Positions 1 through 11,945 of a stretch of DNA of 64,000 bases are shown one piece after another; position 1 is the stretch's first letter, and every line of letters starts with the position of its first letter. A program made the position numbers and the translations under genes. The notes under the pieces are model-generated. The model was not told the origin of the DNA and made no database searches. It saw only the letters and a program-made list of their open reading frames with translations. The stretch comes from Echinarachnius parma. Taxonomy: Eukaryota; Echinodermata; Echinoidea; Clypeasteroida; Echinarachniidae. The stretch spans positions 120,903 to 184,902 of the forward strand of contig JBAMJV010003989.1 of the NCBI GenBank assembly GCA_037951105.1, in the 5' to 3' direction.

Positions 1-751
1 TTAACTGTATATGATCATAACTAAAATGTTTTTGACAGTGGTGTGGTAATAATTATTTGCAGGAAACAGTAATGTTGTGTAGATATATTATTCACATATT
101 ACAATCTACCATACATTGATTTGTTTTGTTATAATTTTAAAGTCAAATAATTTATTTACACTTAATAAAAAGAATAGATACTTCAAAAGGAATACTAATA
201 TTAGAAACATTGTATTAAGCGCTATATAAATTTTGTATATTATTTTGTATATTATAATAGTATTATATCAACCATATCTTTGCTTCAAATAAATCCATAT
301 TCATATATCTACTTTATCCACAATATATACAATCAATATCACACATGCTTTGAATGAAAGACAGATTATAAATCTTAAAATATGTAAAAGTTCAAATACA
401 AGAGATGAGTTTGTAGTGAAGATACTAAACTTGTAGAAAAAAAACCAATTTGATACAAATAAGTGTACAAAGAAGATTTAACTTCAACTAAATACCAATA
501 AAGTTTATAACCAGTAAAGGGGGACAAAGATGTCATCCAATATGGATATTTGGAATAATTGAGGAAAAAAATATTGCGGAAGCAAGTAGGCACTTGATAT
601 ATATGCACCAAGTTTTCTGAAAGACAAAAGTTATGTTTTGCCTACTGTGAATAAATGCAGTCAAGTAGTCAACACTGCTTTAATGACATCCTGCATATAA
701 AGACCACCTTTCTTTACCCCAAAGGAAGCAATTTGCATGTAAATGACCCTT

Positions 752-1060
752 GGGGGTTTTCACAAAGATCCTAAGTTGAACTTAACACTAAGTTGGACTT
801 AAAAAGTATGGAAAGCCATTTGTAGCCTTGGAATAAAATATATTCCAAAGCAAACAACAAGAATTTTAAACTTTTCATAAATGTTGCATCAAGATCATGA
901 AATCTCCTTGATAATAGAAAACTATTAGTGATTTTAAACAACATTTCATGCCTTTTAAAAGGACTTTTACCAATTTTGTTCAAAGAAACTAATGGTTTTC
1001 CATACTTTTTAAGTCCAACTTAGAGATAAGTTCAACTTAGGATCTTTGAGAAACACCCCC
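752..1060. mobile_element. MITE family GTTTCACAAAG, copy 1
   Basis: The ~65-bp TIRs TTTTCACAAAGATCCTAAGT … ACTTAGGATCTTTGAGAAAC enclose an AT-rich core (GTATGGAAAGCCATT, CCTTGGAATAAAATA). Other copies are at 13191 and 31446. Confidence 0.85.
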
Positions 1061-1467
1061 TCTGTCTTTAGAGACCACCTGCTCATTTAAAGACTGCATT
1101 TTCTGACTCCCTCGGGTAGTCTGTTTGAAAGGTTTGAATGAATTATCTACCCTTGTCCAATCATCAACATTTTATAAAAAAGAAAGAAAAATAAACACTT
1201 TGTTATAGTCTGTAACAGCTTAAAACTTCCATGTCGCAAACCAACATTATTTGAAAAAGTACAATATAGGCACCTCTGCATAAGCAAACAAAAAAGGAAA
1301 GATTGAACAAAAAAAACCCTTAAATATGAAGAATCATCACTGTAACACATCATCGTGGGGTGGACACCAACATAGATCAGCTGTAATTTCCATTGTTCAG
1401 AAGAGAAGGTGAATTTATAGAGTGCAAAAATGGTGACATTTCATTCTTTTGTTGAAACATAGTAATT

Positions 1468-1655
1468 GTATCGAAAATAATATCGCTAGTGATATCCGTT
1501 TGTCTCGCAATGTATGGTCAACAAAGAATCTAAAAGATCACAACGTTTCGTGCACCGCTGCAACACTTCGTCAGGTGATACAATCTACTGTAGATTCCTT
1601 GTTTACCATACATTGCGAGACAAACGAATATCACTAGCGATATTATTTTCGATAC
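1468..1655. mobile_element. TIR element, ~190 bp
   Basis: Inverted arms GTATCGAAAATAATATCGCT and AGCGATATTATTTTCGATAC extend to the CGCAATGTATGGT core. The arm sequence GATATCCGTTTGTCTCGCAA is related to the hairpin element at 62968 and 63702. Confidence 0.8.
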
Positions 1656-2052
1656 TATATCCGCAATGAGTAATATATTTAGCATTATAGTAATTGTACT
1701 TTGAAACAACTTTTCCTTTGATTTATAAACTTATGGTAGTGTGTTTTGAGCTAAACGATTGACTTCCTAGCAACTGCTAGGGCACAGATTTCTCGCTTGT
1801 CGAACATTGTTCAGTACAATTACCCAATGCAAAGAGTAGCTGTGCATTGTTGTTGTATATGGATCATGTATTCATGTATTCACCCCCTGAACAAAAGGAA
1901 CAACTTGCTGATCTACGCGCATGGAGGAGGAAGATTTCTTTGTAATTTAGAATAAGCAATAAAATTGAATATATGCAACCGAGTGGTCCAAAATATCTGC
2001 GCATCTTCAGATTTTCTTGGAGGGATGAGCGGTGACTGAATTGCGATGACAT

Positions 2053-4332
2053 CTACAGTCGAATACGGAACGAACTAAAGAAAAGAAGAAACAAAATATT
2101 GCGTATGAGTAAAAGTGAAAGACCTATAAATGTATGCAATGCTAGAAATTATTGTTTTTCTTCATGGCCGAGTCGAGCAAGCAAAATTAAGATTTCTCCC
2201 AACTTTTGCGGCCTGAAATGACAATCTGGTAGCCCTAAACAAAGAAAATCACACAAAATTGTCCTATTCGGTTGCCCACTGGTGCACATAATATTTTGAT
2301 AAATGTAATTTTGGTGGACCAAAACTTAATTTTAGTGGATAGAACTAGAGAAAAGACAGAACTCTCTCTGTCTTTTCTCTCAATCTCTGACAGTGAGAAA
2401 TACATATATATAGTGATATTCACCCACAACTTTTATAGCACTTTTTGTTTTAATAATAGGGGCTATTCTGTTATAATCAGGGGATCAAAATTTGCAATTT
2501 AGGTGCAAAATTACCCCCCCCCCCATATAGTCTCATATCTGACACTTACTTCATGAAATCTGGAGCCTTGGAGATCACATGCTCAAACTCAGCGAAGGAC
2601 AGCGCATCATCATCATCCAGATCAGCTTCCTCAAATATCTGGAATTATAAACAAGGGTAAATTCAAATTCATTCATGGCATTCTCAGAGGGGATTCATCA
2701 GTATGCATGATGCAAACACAAATAATCATATCATGCATATGATAGCTGGTATACAGTTGTTGTTGCACAGAGTGAAATTAAATGAATGAGGATGCTATGG
2801 ACAGGGAATAATTGATCAACATGTTTCATTTTTAGATTCTGCCTGACTGCATTAAAAATCAATCAGGAATCATGTTGTGCTACAGTTGTGACTTTTCTGC
2901 ACACTTGTACATGTACCAATAACATTCTCAATCTACCACATCATTGCCACCATCATCATCATCATCATCATCATCATCACCATCACCATCACCACCACCA
3001 CCACCACCACCACCATCATCACCATCACCATCATCACCATCATCATCATCATCACCACCATCATCACTGTCACTGTCATTAACATAACATCTCCTCATCA
3101 ACATCACTATTATCTTACATTGTTGATGAGTTGCTGCATGTCATCATCGGTCAGCTGTTGTTCTCCGGTCAGTCTGTTGACCATCTCACGAAGGTCTGCA
3201 CTGCTGATGAAATCATCCTCATCAAAATCTGGATAGGATCATGAACAAACATGGAGCAACCATTTTTAAGTGAGTTATTTCTGCAGTGAAGTGGACTGTC
3301 AGTTTTACAAAGAAAATATGAAGTTCTACATGATGTTATAATTGAGTATAATTTCCAGTCAAAATTGGTCGAAAAGAGTTTGAGAAGAAAATCCACTAGA
3401 GTAAGGCATTACATTCATTAGAAGTATGACAGTCAGATAGTTGAAAGATAATTACTGAACAAGGTTTATACACAGTACTAAGGGAAAAGTATTCAATACG
3501 ACAGATTAAGTCTGAAAGCATGCAATCATAATAAAAGTAGAACATGTCCACTATCATGGTCATTCATATGTTTATTTCACTTTATCTATGATCAAGAAAA
3601 TACTACTAATAAAATATTCTAGTAATATGATAGGACATAGAACTGTGTTTACAAAAGATGCAGAAGGCATACTCAGCCTTCTGCTATTGGAACCAGAGTT
3701 ACTGATAACTGACAACATGATGATATATCCAATAGACCGCTTCTGTAATGTATGCAAATAATATGCGTATGACGTCAGACTCCCCGTTGGCAAGCTTAAC
3801 AATAGTAACTAGGTCCGGCAAGCTCTGACAAACTTAGCTTGCCGGACCTAGTTACTATTGTTAAGCTTGCCAACGGGGAGTCTTACGTCATATGCATATT
3901 ATTTGCATACATTACAGAAGCGGTCTATTAGATGATAATTAATATTTTAATTAGAAACAATGATACAATATGATATCAAAGTCACACAAAAAAAGATGAC
4001 ATATATGAGAGAACAGTATTTACCGTAGATGCGGAAGGCATACTCGGCCTTCATGCTTTTGGGGGCAGAATCGCTGAAGACAGACATCATGTCCAGGAAG
4101 TCCTCAAAGGTCAATGCCCCATCGTCGTTGGATGAGAACACCTTGCAGATACGATCCTTGAATGGGTTCACCTGCAGATAATGAACATTTTAAAGGAGTG
4201 TTATTTTTGGAAGGCAGCAGATAAAATTAAAAACAACATAAAGATGAACTGTAAAAGAGTTAGTTGTACTAATCGTTACTCATAATCATAGAAAGGTACA
4301 TCATCACAACATCATCTTCATCTTCATCGTCG

Positions 4333-4377
<45 letters not shown>

Positions 4378-4411
4378 CCACCACCACCACCACCACCACC
4401 ATCACCACCAC

Positions 4412-4461
<50 letters not shown>

Positions 4462-7400
4462 CCATGATCCACCATCACCATCACCTGTGATCACCATCAC
4501 CATCGCCATCACCACCACCATCACCATTGCCATCACCACCATTACCATCACTAAGTAACCATCACCACCATCTTTATCATCATTCTCCATCTAAAGTTCA
4601 CTACATACCTTCAGCTCAGGCAGTTCCAGTATTTTGTCCATGGGGAGGCAAGCATTCTTGTCACTCCGTACAGCATCAGGATCCAGAAGATGGAACCTCT
4701 TGTGCACACTGTAAGACAATATTGTCAAATGAAAGTTTGTGTCAATCACATCTACAAAGTATTGTAAATGGTCCTGGTAGGACATCAATGACTCCTTATA
4801 CCTGAAGTCTTTCTTTATCTTTGAATGGTCTTAAATAATAGTATATATATTTTTTAAATGTAGAATACTTTTCGAAGTTAATCTATAATGTGACATAATT
4901 CCAATACCACCATCTGATGACATAAATGGTACCCTGGGCCCTGGGGTACCTAACGAATATCCGTCATTTTGTTTAATTATTTATTTATTTTTTAGGGCTG
5001 TACTAGCGTGCATACAATCGCGCGCTGCACTGCATACACAACGCAATACGGTTGTGCTTCGAGTGGACACAAGATGGCGCTACACAACGCGGTACGCCGG
5101 GTACAACGGTACCCCGGGGTTCTGCGTGTGTCATCATCTAACAATATTCTGCTGAACCTCTTTGTATGTTTCTTGGCAATTAGCAAGAAGTCATGAATAT
5201 TTCTATTGGCTCAAAATGCAAGTCAAGTGGTTAACTGCATGCTGCATCAAGTGTTTAAAAAGAGCCCATTGAGTACAAACTTGGAAGGTTAGAGACTTTG
5301 AATAATAATTGAATTGTATGTACTCACTGTAAGATTTCTTTTTTGCTGAAGAAAGTCAACTCCTGTAAAAAGAACAAAAACAAATTCCAGTTAAAGTTTA
5401 ATGCTTGCAGTTGCATACACTTTACAGCATAAATTATTAAATTTCATATACATCGACCATCGTGTTATATTTATACTGTCTGTAAGTTAGACTTGTACAC
5501 ATGTTCTTCTAGTTCACAGTTTTAACAAGGCAAAATGATGTAGAATTCTACAAGTGCAAGTGATACCATCAAAGTCAAACGCATGCTCTGCAGCCATTTA
5601 TATAATTTTGATGACAAATTCCACTAATGATTGAATTAACATTGCTCTGCCTGAGCTGTGTTCAACATATGTTTAACATTCAATCGACAGTGCTTCGTAG
5701 CCAAAATTCCTTAAATAAGCCTTCTAGTTCTAAGCCTTAGTTAAATGTAGATTCATATACAAAGTTAGCTAATGATAGATTCAATCAACTAAATGCCGAA
5801 CCGATCAGTACCAACTAACAACAATAACAATTGATGTTATTTTGACTTAAATTAAATTCTTAATTTCCACGAGTCATAAACTCATAATTCAACAAAATAA
5901 TAGAAAATATAATGCCGCATTTCTCTTTTTGTATTCAGATAGTAAGCAAATAATTACCGTTGGTGAAGGTGATGGGACAAACTATCATTTCCGAGGCGAT
6001 CTGGATGTAGCTATCTTTCCGAAGCGAAGCTGAGGAAAGATAGCGTATACATTCAGATCGCCGAGGAAGTGATAGTTTGCCATCGCCTGAAACCAAAAGG
6101 TGATTATTTGCTTTTTATATTCCACATACTAAGAATCTTGCTCTACGATTGGTCAAAAGTTAATCACGTGATGAAATATAGTTTCGCCCATTCGTTACAC
6201 TCTGTAGATATCTTGGGTGAAAGTGCGTTGCACTCACTAGATAAAAAGTACTATCTACACTCCGCGGTTGCATTGAATTGAATACCAATAAGTGGCGCGA
6301 TAACTCTATGCGCGCGGTTGCATTGAATTGCTGTGGAGAGTGTGTATTCAAATTCCGCACTATTCAGCAGACCATAGAAGTATGACTCCAACACTGCCGT
6401 TGTATTGTAGGTAGGTACCACCCGGGTACGGTAGGTCTGCTTCATTTAATACGGGATTTGAATAGCCACACACAACCGCGGATGTGTGTGTTGCGCGAAT
6501 TACAAATGCATGTAATGCGTACTTTGCACTGTATGTATCGTACACCGCTTGCCATGACTCTGACGTTTAGACTTTAGAACGTTGACTTATGAACTGTTTT
6601 AGTGTTTCATCATCATTGATTACAATTTTCTTGGAGTCTGACTTGGAGTTGGAGTTCACTTTCATTTTATATAGACCCAAGTGCTAGCCTATAGCCTTAG
6701 GCTATGGAATTGTCATGGAGTTAAACAATTGGAATAGCCATTGTTGGTAAGTAGATCAAAGTCTAGTACCGGTAACTGTAGTGTTAGTGTTAGAACTAGG
6801 CCTAGACATTAAAAGCAGTTTAAGTTGTCTTTCTCGTAGACCTAGCTACCAGTGAAATGTTTCCAATGTAGAATATAAAGCAAATAATCACCTTTTGGTT
6901 TCAGGCAATGGCACAATCTATCACTTCCTCGGCAATCTGAATGTATACGCTATCTTTCCTCAGCTTCGCTTCGGAAAGATAGCTACATCCAGATTGCCTC
7001 GGAAGTGATAGATTGTGCCATTGCCTTCACCAACGGTAATTATTTGCTTAATATTCCACATCAATTATTTTGATCACAAACGACCTATAACTAACACAAA
7101 TGGCTAAAAAGTTTGGAATATTGAGCAATTGATCGAGTCTTTTATTTTAATTTAGTCAATCCTGCACATGAACAAGATTTATGATTAAAAGTCAAAGACG
7201 CTTATACCATTGTCTATTAAGCGTAGCCGCGCGCAAACGTTGCGCATCAGTGCGCTACCTTTCTGTGCACTAACGCGCGCACGCGTATACTTGCGCGCGA
7301 ACAATTGAATATCTACACAGTGCAACGCACTTTTACCGACTATATAGTGAGTGCAATGCACTTTCACCCAAAATATCTACACAGTGTAACGAACTTTTCT

Positions 7401-10044
7401 TCTCCCATCAATGATGGGCGAAACTATATTTCATCACGTGATTAACTTTTGACCAATCGTAGAGCAAGATTCTTAGTATGTGGAATATAATAACTAATAT
7501 TTTGGAAATAAATAACTAAGATGATCTCAGATAAAGCTACCAAGGTTATTAAGTTGCGATAATCATTTAATATGCAACTTTGCTTTAGTCGATGGAGCGG
7601 TAATACCAATGTCCAATGTCTTTATTACCGCGCTATACAGTGCATGTTTTCTTTATATAACTTATAATTTCCGTAAATTCATATAAGTATGAGCCACATT
7701 AATTGATATAATCATTTCATCTATGCATTTTCTATTATATGTGGTAGTATATTTAGCTAAATATGGACGTTGGTATAGATATAGGTATACATTAATTGTT
7801 ATTTATGTTCCGTAATGCTGCATCTTCTGGAGCCAAGGTGTGAGGGTTCACATGCCCTAGGGCGACAGTAATGAACTTTACTTTTGTGAACCCTGACCCA
7901 CACACTGCTTCTAACTATTTTCTTCTGTCTTGTAACTTGTATTTTTTGTAATTTGTGCATATATAGTTGTGTTGTATTTTACATTGTATTGTGCTTTTTG
8001 GTCGAATAAATAATAATAATAATAATAATAATAGACAGGAGTAAATTTGCACAGCAAAAGTTAAATTCACCGTTCAGCCTAACCTAACCAGGCTCTGTGC
8101 GTAGCACAGAGCCTGGCATATTGAAGTGTGTGTTAGGTGTATCGCTCGTAACAATTATTGGTAAAAATAGTATATAAGATACTATACAATTTATATCTGG
8201 TTTTATACTTACGACGGATGTTATCCATGGACATCAATGGTCCACTGTCTTGATACATGAGGCTCCATTCGGTGTATTTATTCACAAAATTAGGTTTTTA
8301 TCGTCCAGATTGTGGTAAGAAGCAAAAATTCCAAAATGGTATCCGAATTTGTGTCCACAGTGCGCATGCGTGAAGTCGCAGGTCAAACTTTGGCGTACGA
8401 GCCAAGATGTACTCAATGTTAACCTAACCGCCTGGCATATACATCGCTCGAAATCTTGCAGGAACATGTTTGTAGATGGGCGATGAGGTGTTTTATCCTC
8501 TTTAAGCAGATTTTTTTAAAATTTTGTTTACTTGTACTGCACCCTAAAATACCTATGTACGACGGCGCTACACAAAATTGCTATAAAAACAATGATAACC
8601 TACCTCAAATTGATTATTTATGTCGATTGTCCTTGTTAGAATCCCGCTGTGCGATGCCGACGGATCGAAAAAAAAAGCCGGATTCTAACAAGGACGATCG
8701 ACATAAATAATCAATTTGAGGTAAGTTATCATTCTTTTTATAGCAATTTTGTGTAGCGCCGTCGTACATAGGTATTTTAGGGTGCAGTACAAGTAAACAA
8801 AATTAAAAAAAAATCTGCTTAAAGAGGATAAAACACCTCATCGCCTAACTCAGGTGAGCGCTACCGCGGAGCGGTAGCGCTCAGGGTCGGGCTCATAGTG
8901 CCCCCGATTTTTTGCGGTAATGTGCACAATAAGTGTGCTTAAAATTATAGATATGATACGGTACTTACCACCGTGTAGATGATACATATGTTATGCAACT
9001 ATGGGGTGGATCAGAATGATGATTTTTCGCTCCATTCCGCATCAAAATGAGTGATTTATGCACCTCCTCGACTTCTATCTGTGTTGTATCGCGACTTAGG
9101 AACGAGCGATGATCAGGCGAACGCGCGGGTACAGTCTCCATTCATGTACCGCGCCCGTCGAATAGATGGCAGATCTGACTCGCGCGTTTAGTGGTCGTAC
9201 GGTAATCGATCGTTCAGAAGTCGCGATACAACACAGATAGAAGTCGATGATGTGCATAAATCACTCATTTTGATGCGGAATGGAGCGAAAAATCATCATT
9301 CTGATCCACCCCATAGTTGCATAACATATGTATCATCTACACGGTGGTAAGTACCGTATCATATCTATAATTTTAAGCACACTTATTGTGCACATTACCG
9401 CAAAAAATCGGGGGCACTATGAGCCCGACCCTGAGCGCTACCGCTCCGCGGTAGCGCTCACCTGAGTTACTCATCGCCCATCTACAAACATGTTCCTGCA
9501 AGATTTCGAGCGATGTATATGCCAGGCGGTTAGGTTAACATTGAGTACAGTGGCCTGGCTTATATGTATTAGTCAACCGATCGCCACTTACGCGCGGAAC
9601 CGGAATAAAACCTCGCCTATATATCCCAGCATGCATTGCCGATGACTTTGGAGGCGACAGGACAATTTCGAATATTTGTGCGAAGCCGTTTGGGATTAAT
9701 CATCAAATTTGAGGTAAGTTATTATTCTTTTCATATAATTTCTATGTAGCGCGCAGATAAAACGCACTTTTGTTCTCTAGAAAAGGTTAACCAAATACAA
9801 AAAAATTATAATTAAAGGTGATAAAAACACCTCATCGCAAAAACGCTACACCATTTCGATCGTCAGTAATTCACAGCTCTGTGCTATGCACAGAGCTGAT
9901 CATAGTTACGTTCAGCCCAATTGCTACTGAAATTTAAGCGGTTCCCCACTGAACAGTACCCCGAAAGGATCGGCGTAGCGACTATTGACTCACTTGGTAA
10001 TCTTCCAACTCCGCTTCGGTGAAAACGCTGTGTGATCCTCCCAT
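2053..10044 (-). CDS. Calcium and integrin-binding (CIB) family EF-hand protein, 7 coding exons
   Basis: Minus-strand coding exons are 9994-10044, 5328-5362, 4609-4708, 4024-4171, 3119-3228, 2550-2638 and 2053-2074. All have AG/GT borders and phases join without a break, giving 555 nt and 184 aa. The start is the ATG at 10044, opening [17 protein letters not shown]; Gly2 fits an N-myristoylation signal as in CIB1. The protein ends APDFMNSFRIRL, close to the CIB1/CIB2 C-terminus. The EF3 loop (about residues 112-123, D-F-D-E-D-D...D) and EF4 loop (154-165, D-L-D-D-D...E) keep the calcium ligands. The N-terminal pair lacks canonical loops, as is usual for CIBs. Family role: a membrane-associated Ca2+ sensor binding integrin tails, kinases or TMC channels. 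NPFKDRIC and SVFSDSA motifs place it nearer CIB1 than CIB2, but the paralogue is not certain. Intron 1 (4.6 kb) is packed with foldback elements, and introns 3 and 5 carry GAT-type microsatellites near the donors. Confidence 0.93.
2945..3080. repeat. (CAT/CAC)n microsatellite in CIB intron 5
   Basis: ATC and ACC triplets for about 130 bp, starting ~40 bp from the exon 5 donor on the transcript side. Histidine- or aspartate-rich frames here are spurious. Confidence 0.95.
3645..3719 (-). pseudogene. Ghost copy of CIB exon 4 3' half
   Basis: On the minus strand this segment aligns with the last ~76 nt of CIB exon 4 and its donor (4020-4095), with roughly 18 mismatches and one gap by eye. It shares CTGAGTATGCCTTC versus CCGAGTATGCCTTC and ends with a GT. 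The gap shifts the frame (…[14 protein letters not shown] instead of …[13 protein letters not shown]). It lies 3' of the real exon and stops where the foldback element at 3731 begins. Confidence 0.75.
3731..3930. mobile_element. 200-bp near-perfect foldback element in CIB intron 4
   Basis: The arms AATAGACCGCTTCTGTAATG and its inverse run about 95 bp on each side with a loop of under 15 bp. Mismatches are few. It sits directly beside the ghost exon at 3645-3719. Confidence 0.9.
4310..4560. repeat. (CAT/CAC)n microsatellite in CIB intron 3
   Basis: Long (ATC)n with ACC interruptions, about 50 bp from the exon 3 donor in transcript orientation, where it reads (GAT/GGT)n. Confidence 0.95.
5944..6113. 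mobile_element. Palindromic MITE, copy 1
   Basis: A whole-length palindrome with ends AAGCAAATAATTACC and GGTGATTATTTGCTT, and centre CTTTCCGAAGCGAAGCTGAGG. A second copy in the opposite orientation is at 6878-7049. Confidence 0.85.
6115..7490. mobile_element. Larger inverted-repeat structure around the second palindromic MITE
   Basis: Arms TATTCCACATACTAAGAATC (from 6116) and GATTCTTAGTATGTGGAATA (to about 7488) continue inward for over 70 bp (ACGATTGGTCAAAAGTTAAT and its inverse). The interior holds diverged inner arms with TAGATAT / GTGCGTTGCACTCACT-type sequence. No ORF. Confidence 0.7.
6878..7049. mobile_element. Palindromic MITE, copy 2 (inverted)
   Basis: Same element as at 5944, reversed, with scattered substitutions in the arms (for example GGCAATGGCAC versus GGCGATGGCAA). 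Confidence 0.85.
7802..8037 (+). mobile_element. Probable LINE 3' end with (AAT)n tail
   Basis: A short 3'UTR-like stretch (GTGCTTTTTGGTCGAATAAA) ends in (TAA)n at 8010-8033. No coding part is retained. It lies on the strand opposite the CIB gene. Confidence 0.5.
8409..9548. mobile_element. Outer foldback element interrupted by the MULE-like insertion
   Basis: Left arm 8409-8665 and right arm 8680-8845 plus 9479-9548 are inverted copies (GTACTCAATGTTAACCTAAC … GTTAGGTTAACATTGAGTAC). The right arm is split by the inner element. The loop is only about 30 bp. A diverged relic of the same arm lies at about 9700-9835 (TTGAGGTAAGTTATTATTC; AAACACCTCATCGC). Confidence 0.8.
8846..9469. mobile_element. 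Mutator-like foldback element with ~250-bp TIRs, 9-bp TSD
   Basis: The terminal arms begin TAACTCAGGTGAGCGCTACC and end in the exact inverse. Arms run about 8846-9105 and 9215-9469 with very high identity. The flanks are direct repeats CTCATCGCC (8837-8845 and 9470-9478). Long TIRs with a 9-bp TSD are characteristic of MULE-type non-autonomous elements. A subterminal palindrome (GAGCGCTACCGCGGAGCGGTAGCGCTC) adds a hairpin at each end. No coding capacity. Confidence 0.85.
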
Positions 10045-10796
10045 TTTGGACACTAAATTTCACCTCCAACAAGATCGAATGTTTTTTCCTCTTTAATTCC
10101 TGTATCTTTGAATTTGTCTCCGTCCTCTAAAACATAAAACTAGCCGTTGATCGTCCTATATTTTCCGGAAATCCGGCTTGATATCTCAGTGACGGATCTT
10201 TTCCTTATTGTTTGTTGCGTCGAGCCGCGATCAATAGTTGCTCATAACATCAACAAAGAGGGCAGCAAACATAATTACTTGTATCATAATTATCAAACAA
10301 CGATTTTGTTTATCTTGTTTAGTTTTCCTCTAAATTTTCAGTTGTTTTGTTTATTCCCAATTTGTTTATTCAAATTGCATATTTTTTCTTGAAGGTGGAG
10401 AACAAATTAATGTTGTCGGCGATTTATTTTTGGGGGGCACACTTTTTGTATTTGTTTAATTGTTTAATGATTTCTCCCTTGTTTTTGACGAATAGGGGGG
10501 GGGGGGCAAATGTGCCTCTCCATGCATGTGCACCCCCTAGGCCCTCCCCTTCACCCATGGCTTCACCACTGTAATAAACTTGTCCCATCTTAGGTGTAAA
10601 AGGGCAATTTTTAAATATTTGTATTTAGGTCTGAATTACTTATAAAACTGTTGTCATTGTAATTTGTTTGCTCAGGCCCACACAAACACAAATCCACAAC
10701 CAGCAAAATGACACCAAGAACAAATTACACTCACAGTATACACGCACACACACATACAACACACATACACATAAACCAGACTCAGAACCAGAATTT

Positions 10797-10829
10797 TCCA
10801 AGGGGGTGCGTAATTTACAAAAACGTTAG

Positions 10830-10863
<34 letters not shown>

Positions 10864-10953
10864 GGACCCGAGACCAATGAAAAGTGGACCGTTTACATAA
10901 AATTCATTTGGGGGGTGCGTATGCACCCAACGCACCCCCTGGCTACGGGCCTG
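10797..10953. mobile_element. Poly-G-containing repeat with GTGCGTA and GGCTACGGGCCTG end
   Basis: It contains a run of more than 30 G's at 10831, GGGTGCGTATGCACCCAACG, and ends CCCTGGCTACGGGCCTG. The complementary end CAGGCCCGTAGCCAGG is seen at 40747-40762, with the same core at 40820. It is a TIR-type repeat family. Confidence 0.6.
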
Positions 10954-11681
10954 TACACACACACACATGCTATAAACAAATACTTGCACATACATACACA
11001 CCAAAACACATCCATGTTTATATCATATACATATAGTTTAAACACATTATACATACACGATCACACCAATGAACACACCAACAACTCCAGTTGACGAGGT
11101 TGCTGAAGTCTCTGCCTCTCCCCTCCCCACCCCCCCCCCCCCCACCCCCACCCCCTTGGAAAATAATAGCTAAGGATTATTGATAAGCTTTTTCACCAAA
11201 TTAGATGTGTAAATCTTTTCAATAATCCCAACTCCAAAAAGTCCTAAGAGTGGGAGGGGGAATTTGCCTTCTACACACCCCAACCCCTCAAAATCGTTAC
11301 TTATTACATGTACACTGTTTTATTTCTTACGACGGCTACTGACACAACAAAATTATCACGAGTGAGATATTTGTAGATACTATACATGGTTTGATTATTT
11401 TATTCCAATGATGGAACATCTGAATAATACATCAGTATTTTACATAAAAATATGCATTAAGGTGAGTAGCAAACAATTTGCTGTTTTTTAAAATTATTTT
11501 AGAATCTTCTAACTGAACTAAATTCTGGTGGACAACTGACATATTAGAGACTATAGTATACCTGTACCAAAAATGACAGTTTTAATTTTGAATTCAATTT
11601 GGAATCTTACATTTTAAAGAACAAATAAATAAGCAGAGAGAAAAAAAAAACTGCTAGGAATGAAGAACAAGAAGGGTTATA

Positions 11682-11945
11682 CAAGCCTCCACACTAACTT
11701 TTTTCCTTACTGGCCCGTTCGGGCAAGTAAAATCATAACTTGTCAAATTTTACATGCCCAAACAGAAAGTTTACTTGCCCGCTTACTTCTAGATGAGATT
11801 TGGAATTACATTATTCTCTCATATTTGACCAATAAGTTAGTTGCCCGATCGGGCAACCAAACTAGGCCATTTATGAAATTTTACTTGCCCGACATAAATT
11901 TTTACTTGCCCCGGGCAATAGGGCAAGTGCTAGTGTTGAGCCCTG
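11682..11945. mobile_element. CTTGCCC-rich MITE, copy 1
   Basis: Imperfect TIRs CAAGCCTCCACACTAAC and GCTAGTGTTGAGCCCTG. The interior repeats TTACTTGCCCG and GGGCAAGT. Copies also lie at 24121 and 30253, with fragments at 18694-18765 and 36796-37045. CAGGGCTC-type ends suggest hAT affinity, not proven. Confidence 0.8.

Larger units (their letters stand above)
1..2052. other. 3' flank of the CIB gene
   Basis: Apart from the two TIR elements at 752 and 1468 I see only AT-rich sequence, with no ORF showing codon structure and no recognised RNA gene. Confidence 0.6.

Noticed and set aside
2888-4484. Poly-His and poly-Asp open frames
   Set aside because: Translations of (CAT)n/(GAT)n microsatellites within CIB introns.
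8206-8280. Minus-strand exon-like segment ([18 protein letters not shown] followed by GTAAGTAT) in CIB intron 1
   Set aside because: It has a good donor but no recognisable family and is not needed, since CIB exon 1 joins exon 2 in frame. It lies amid repeat elements.
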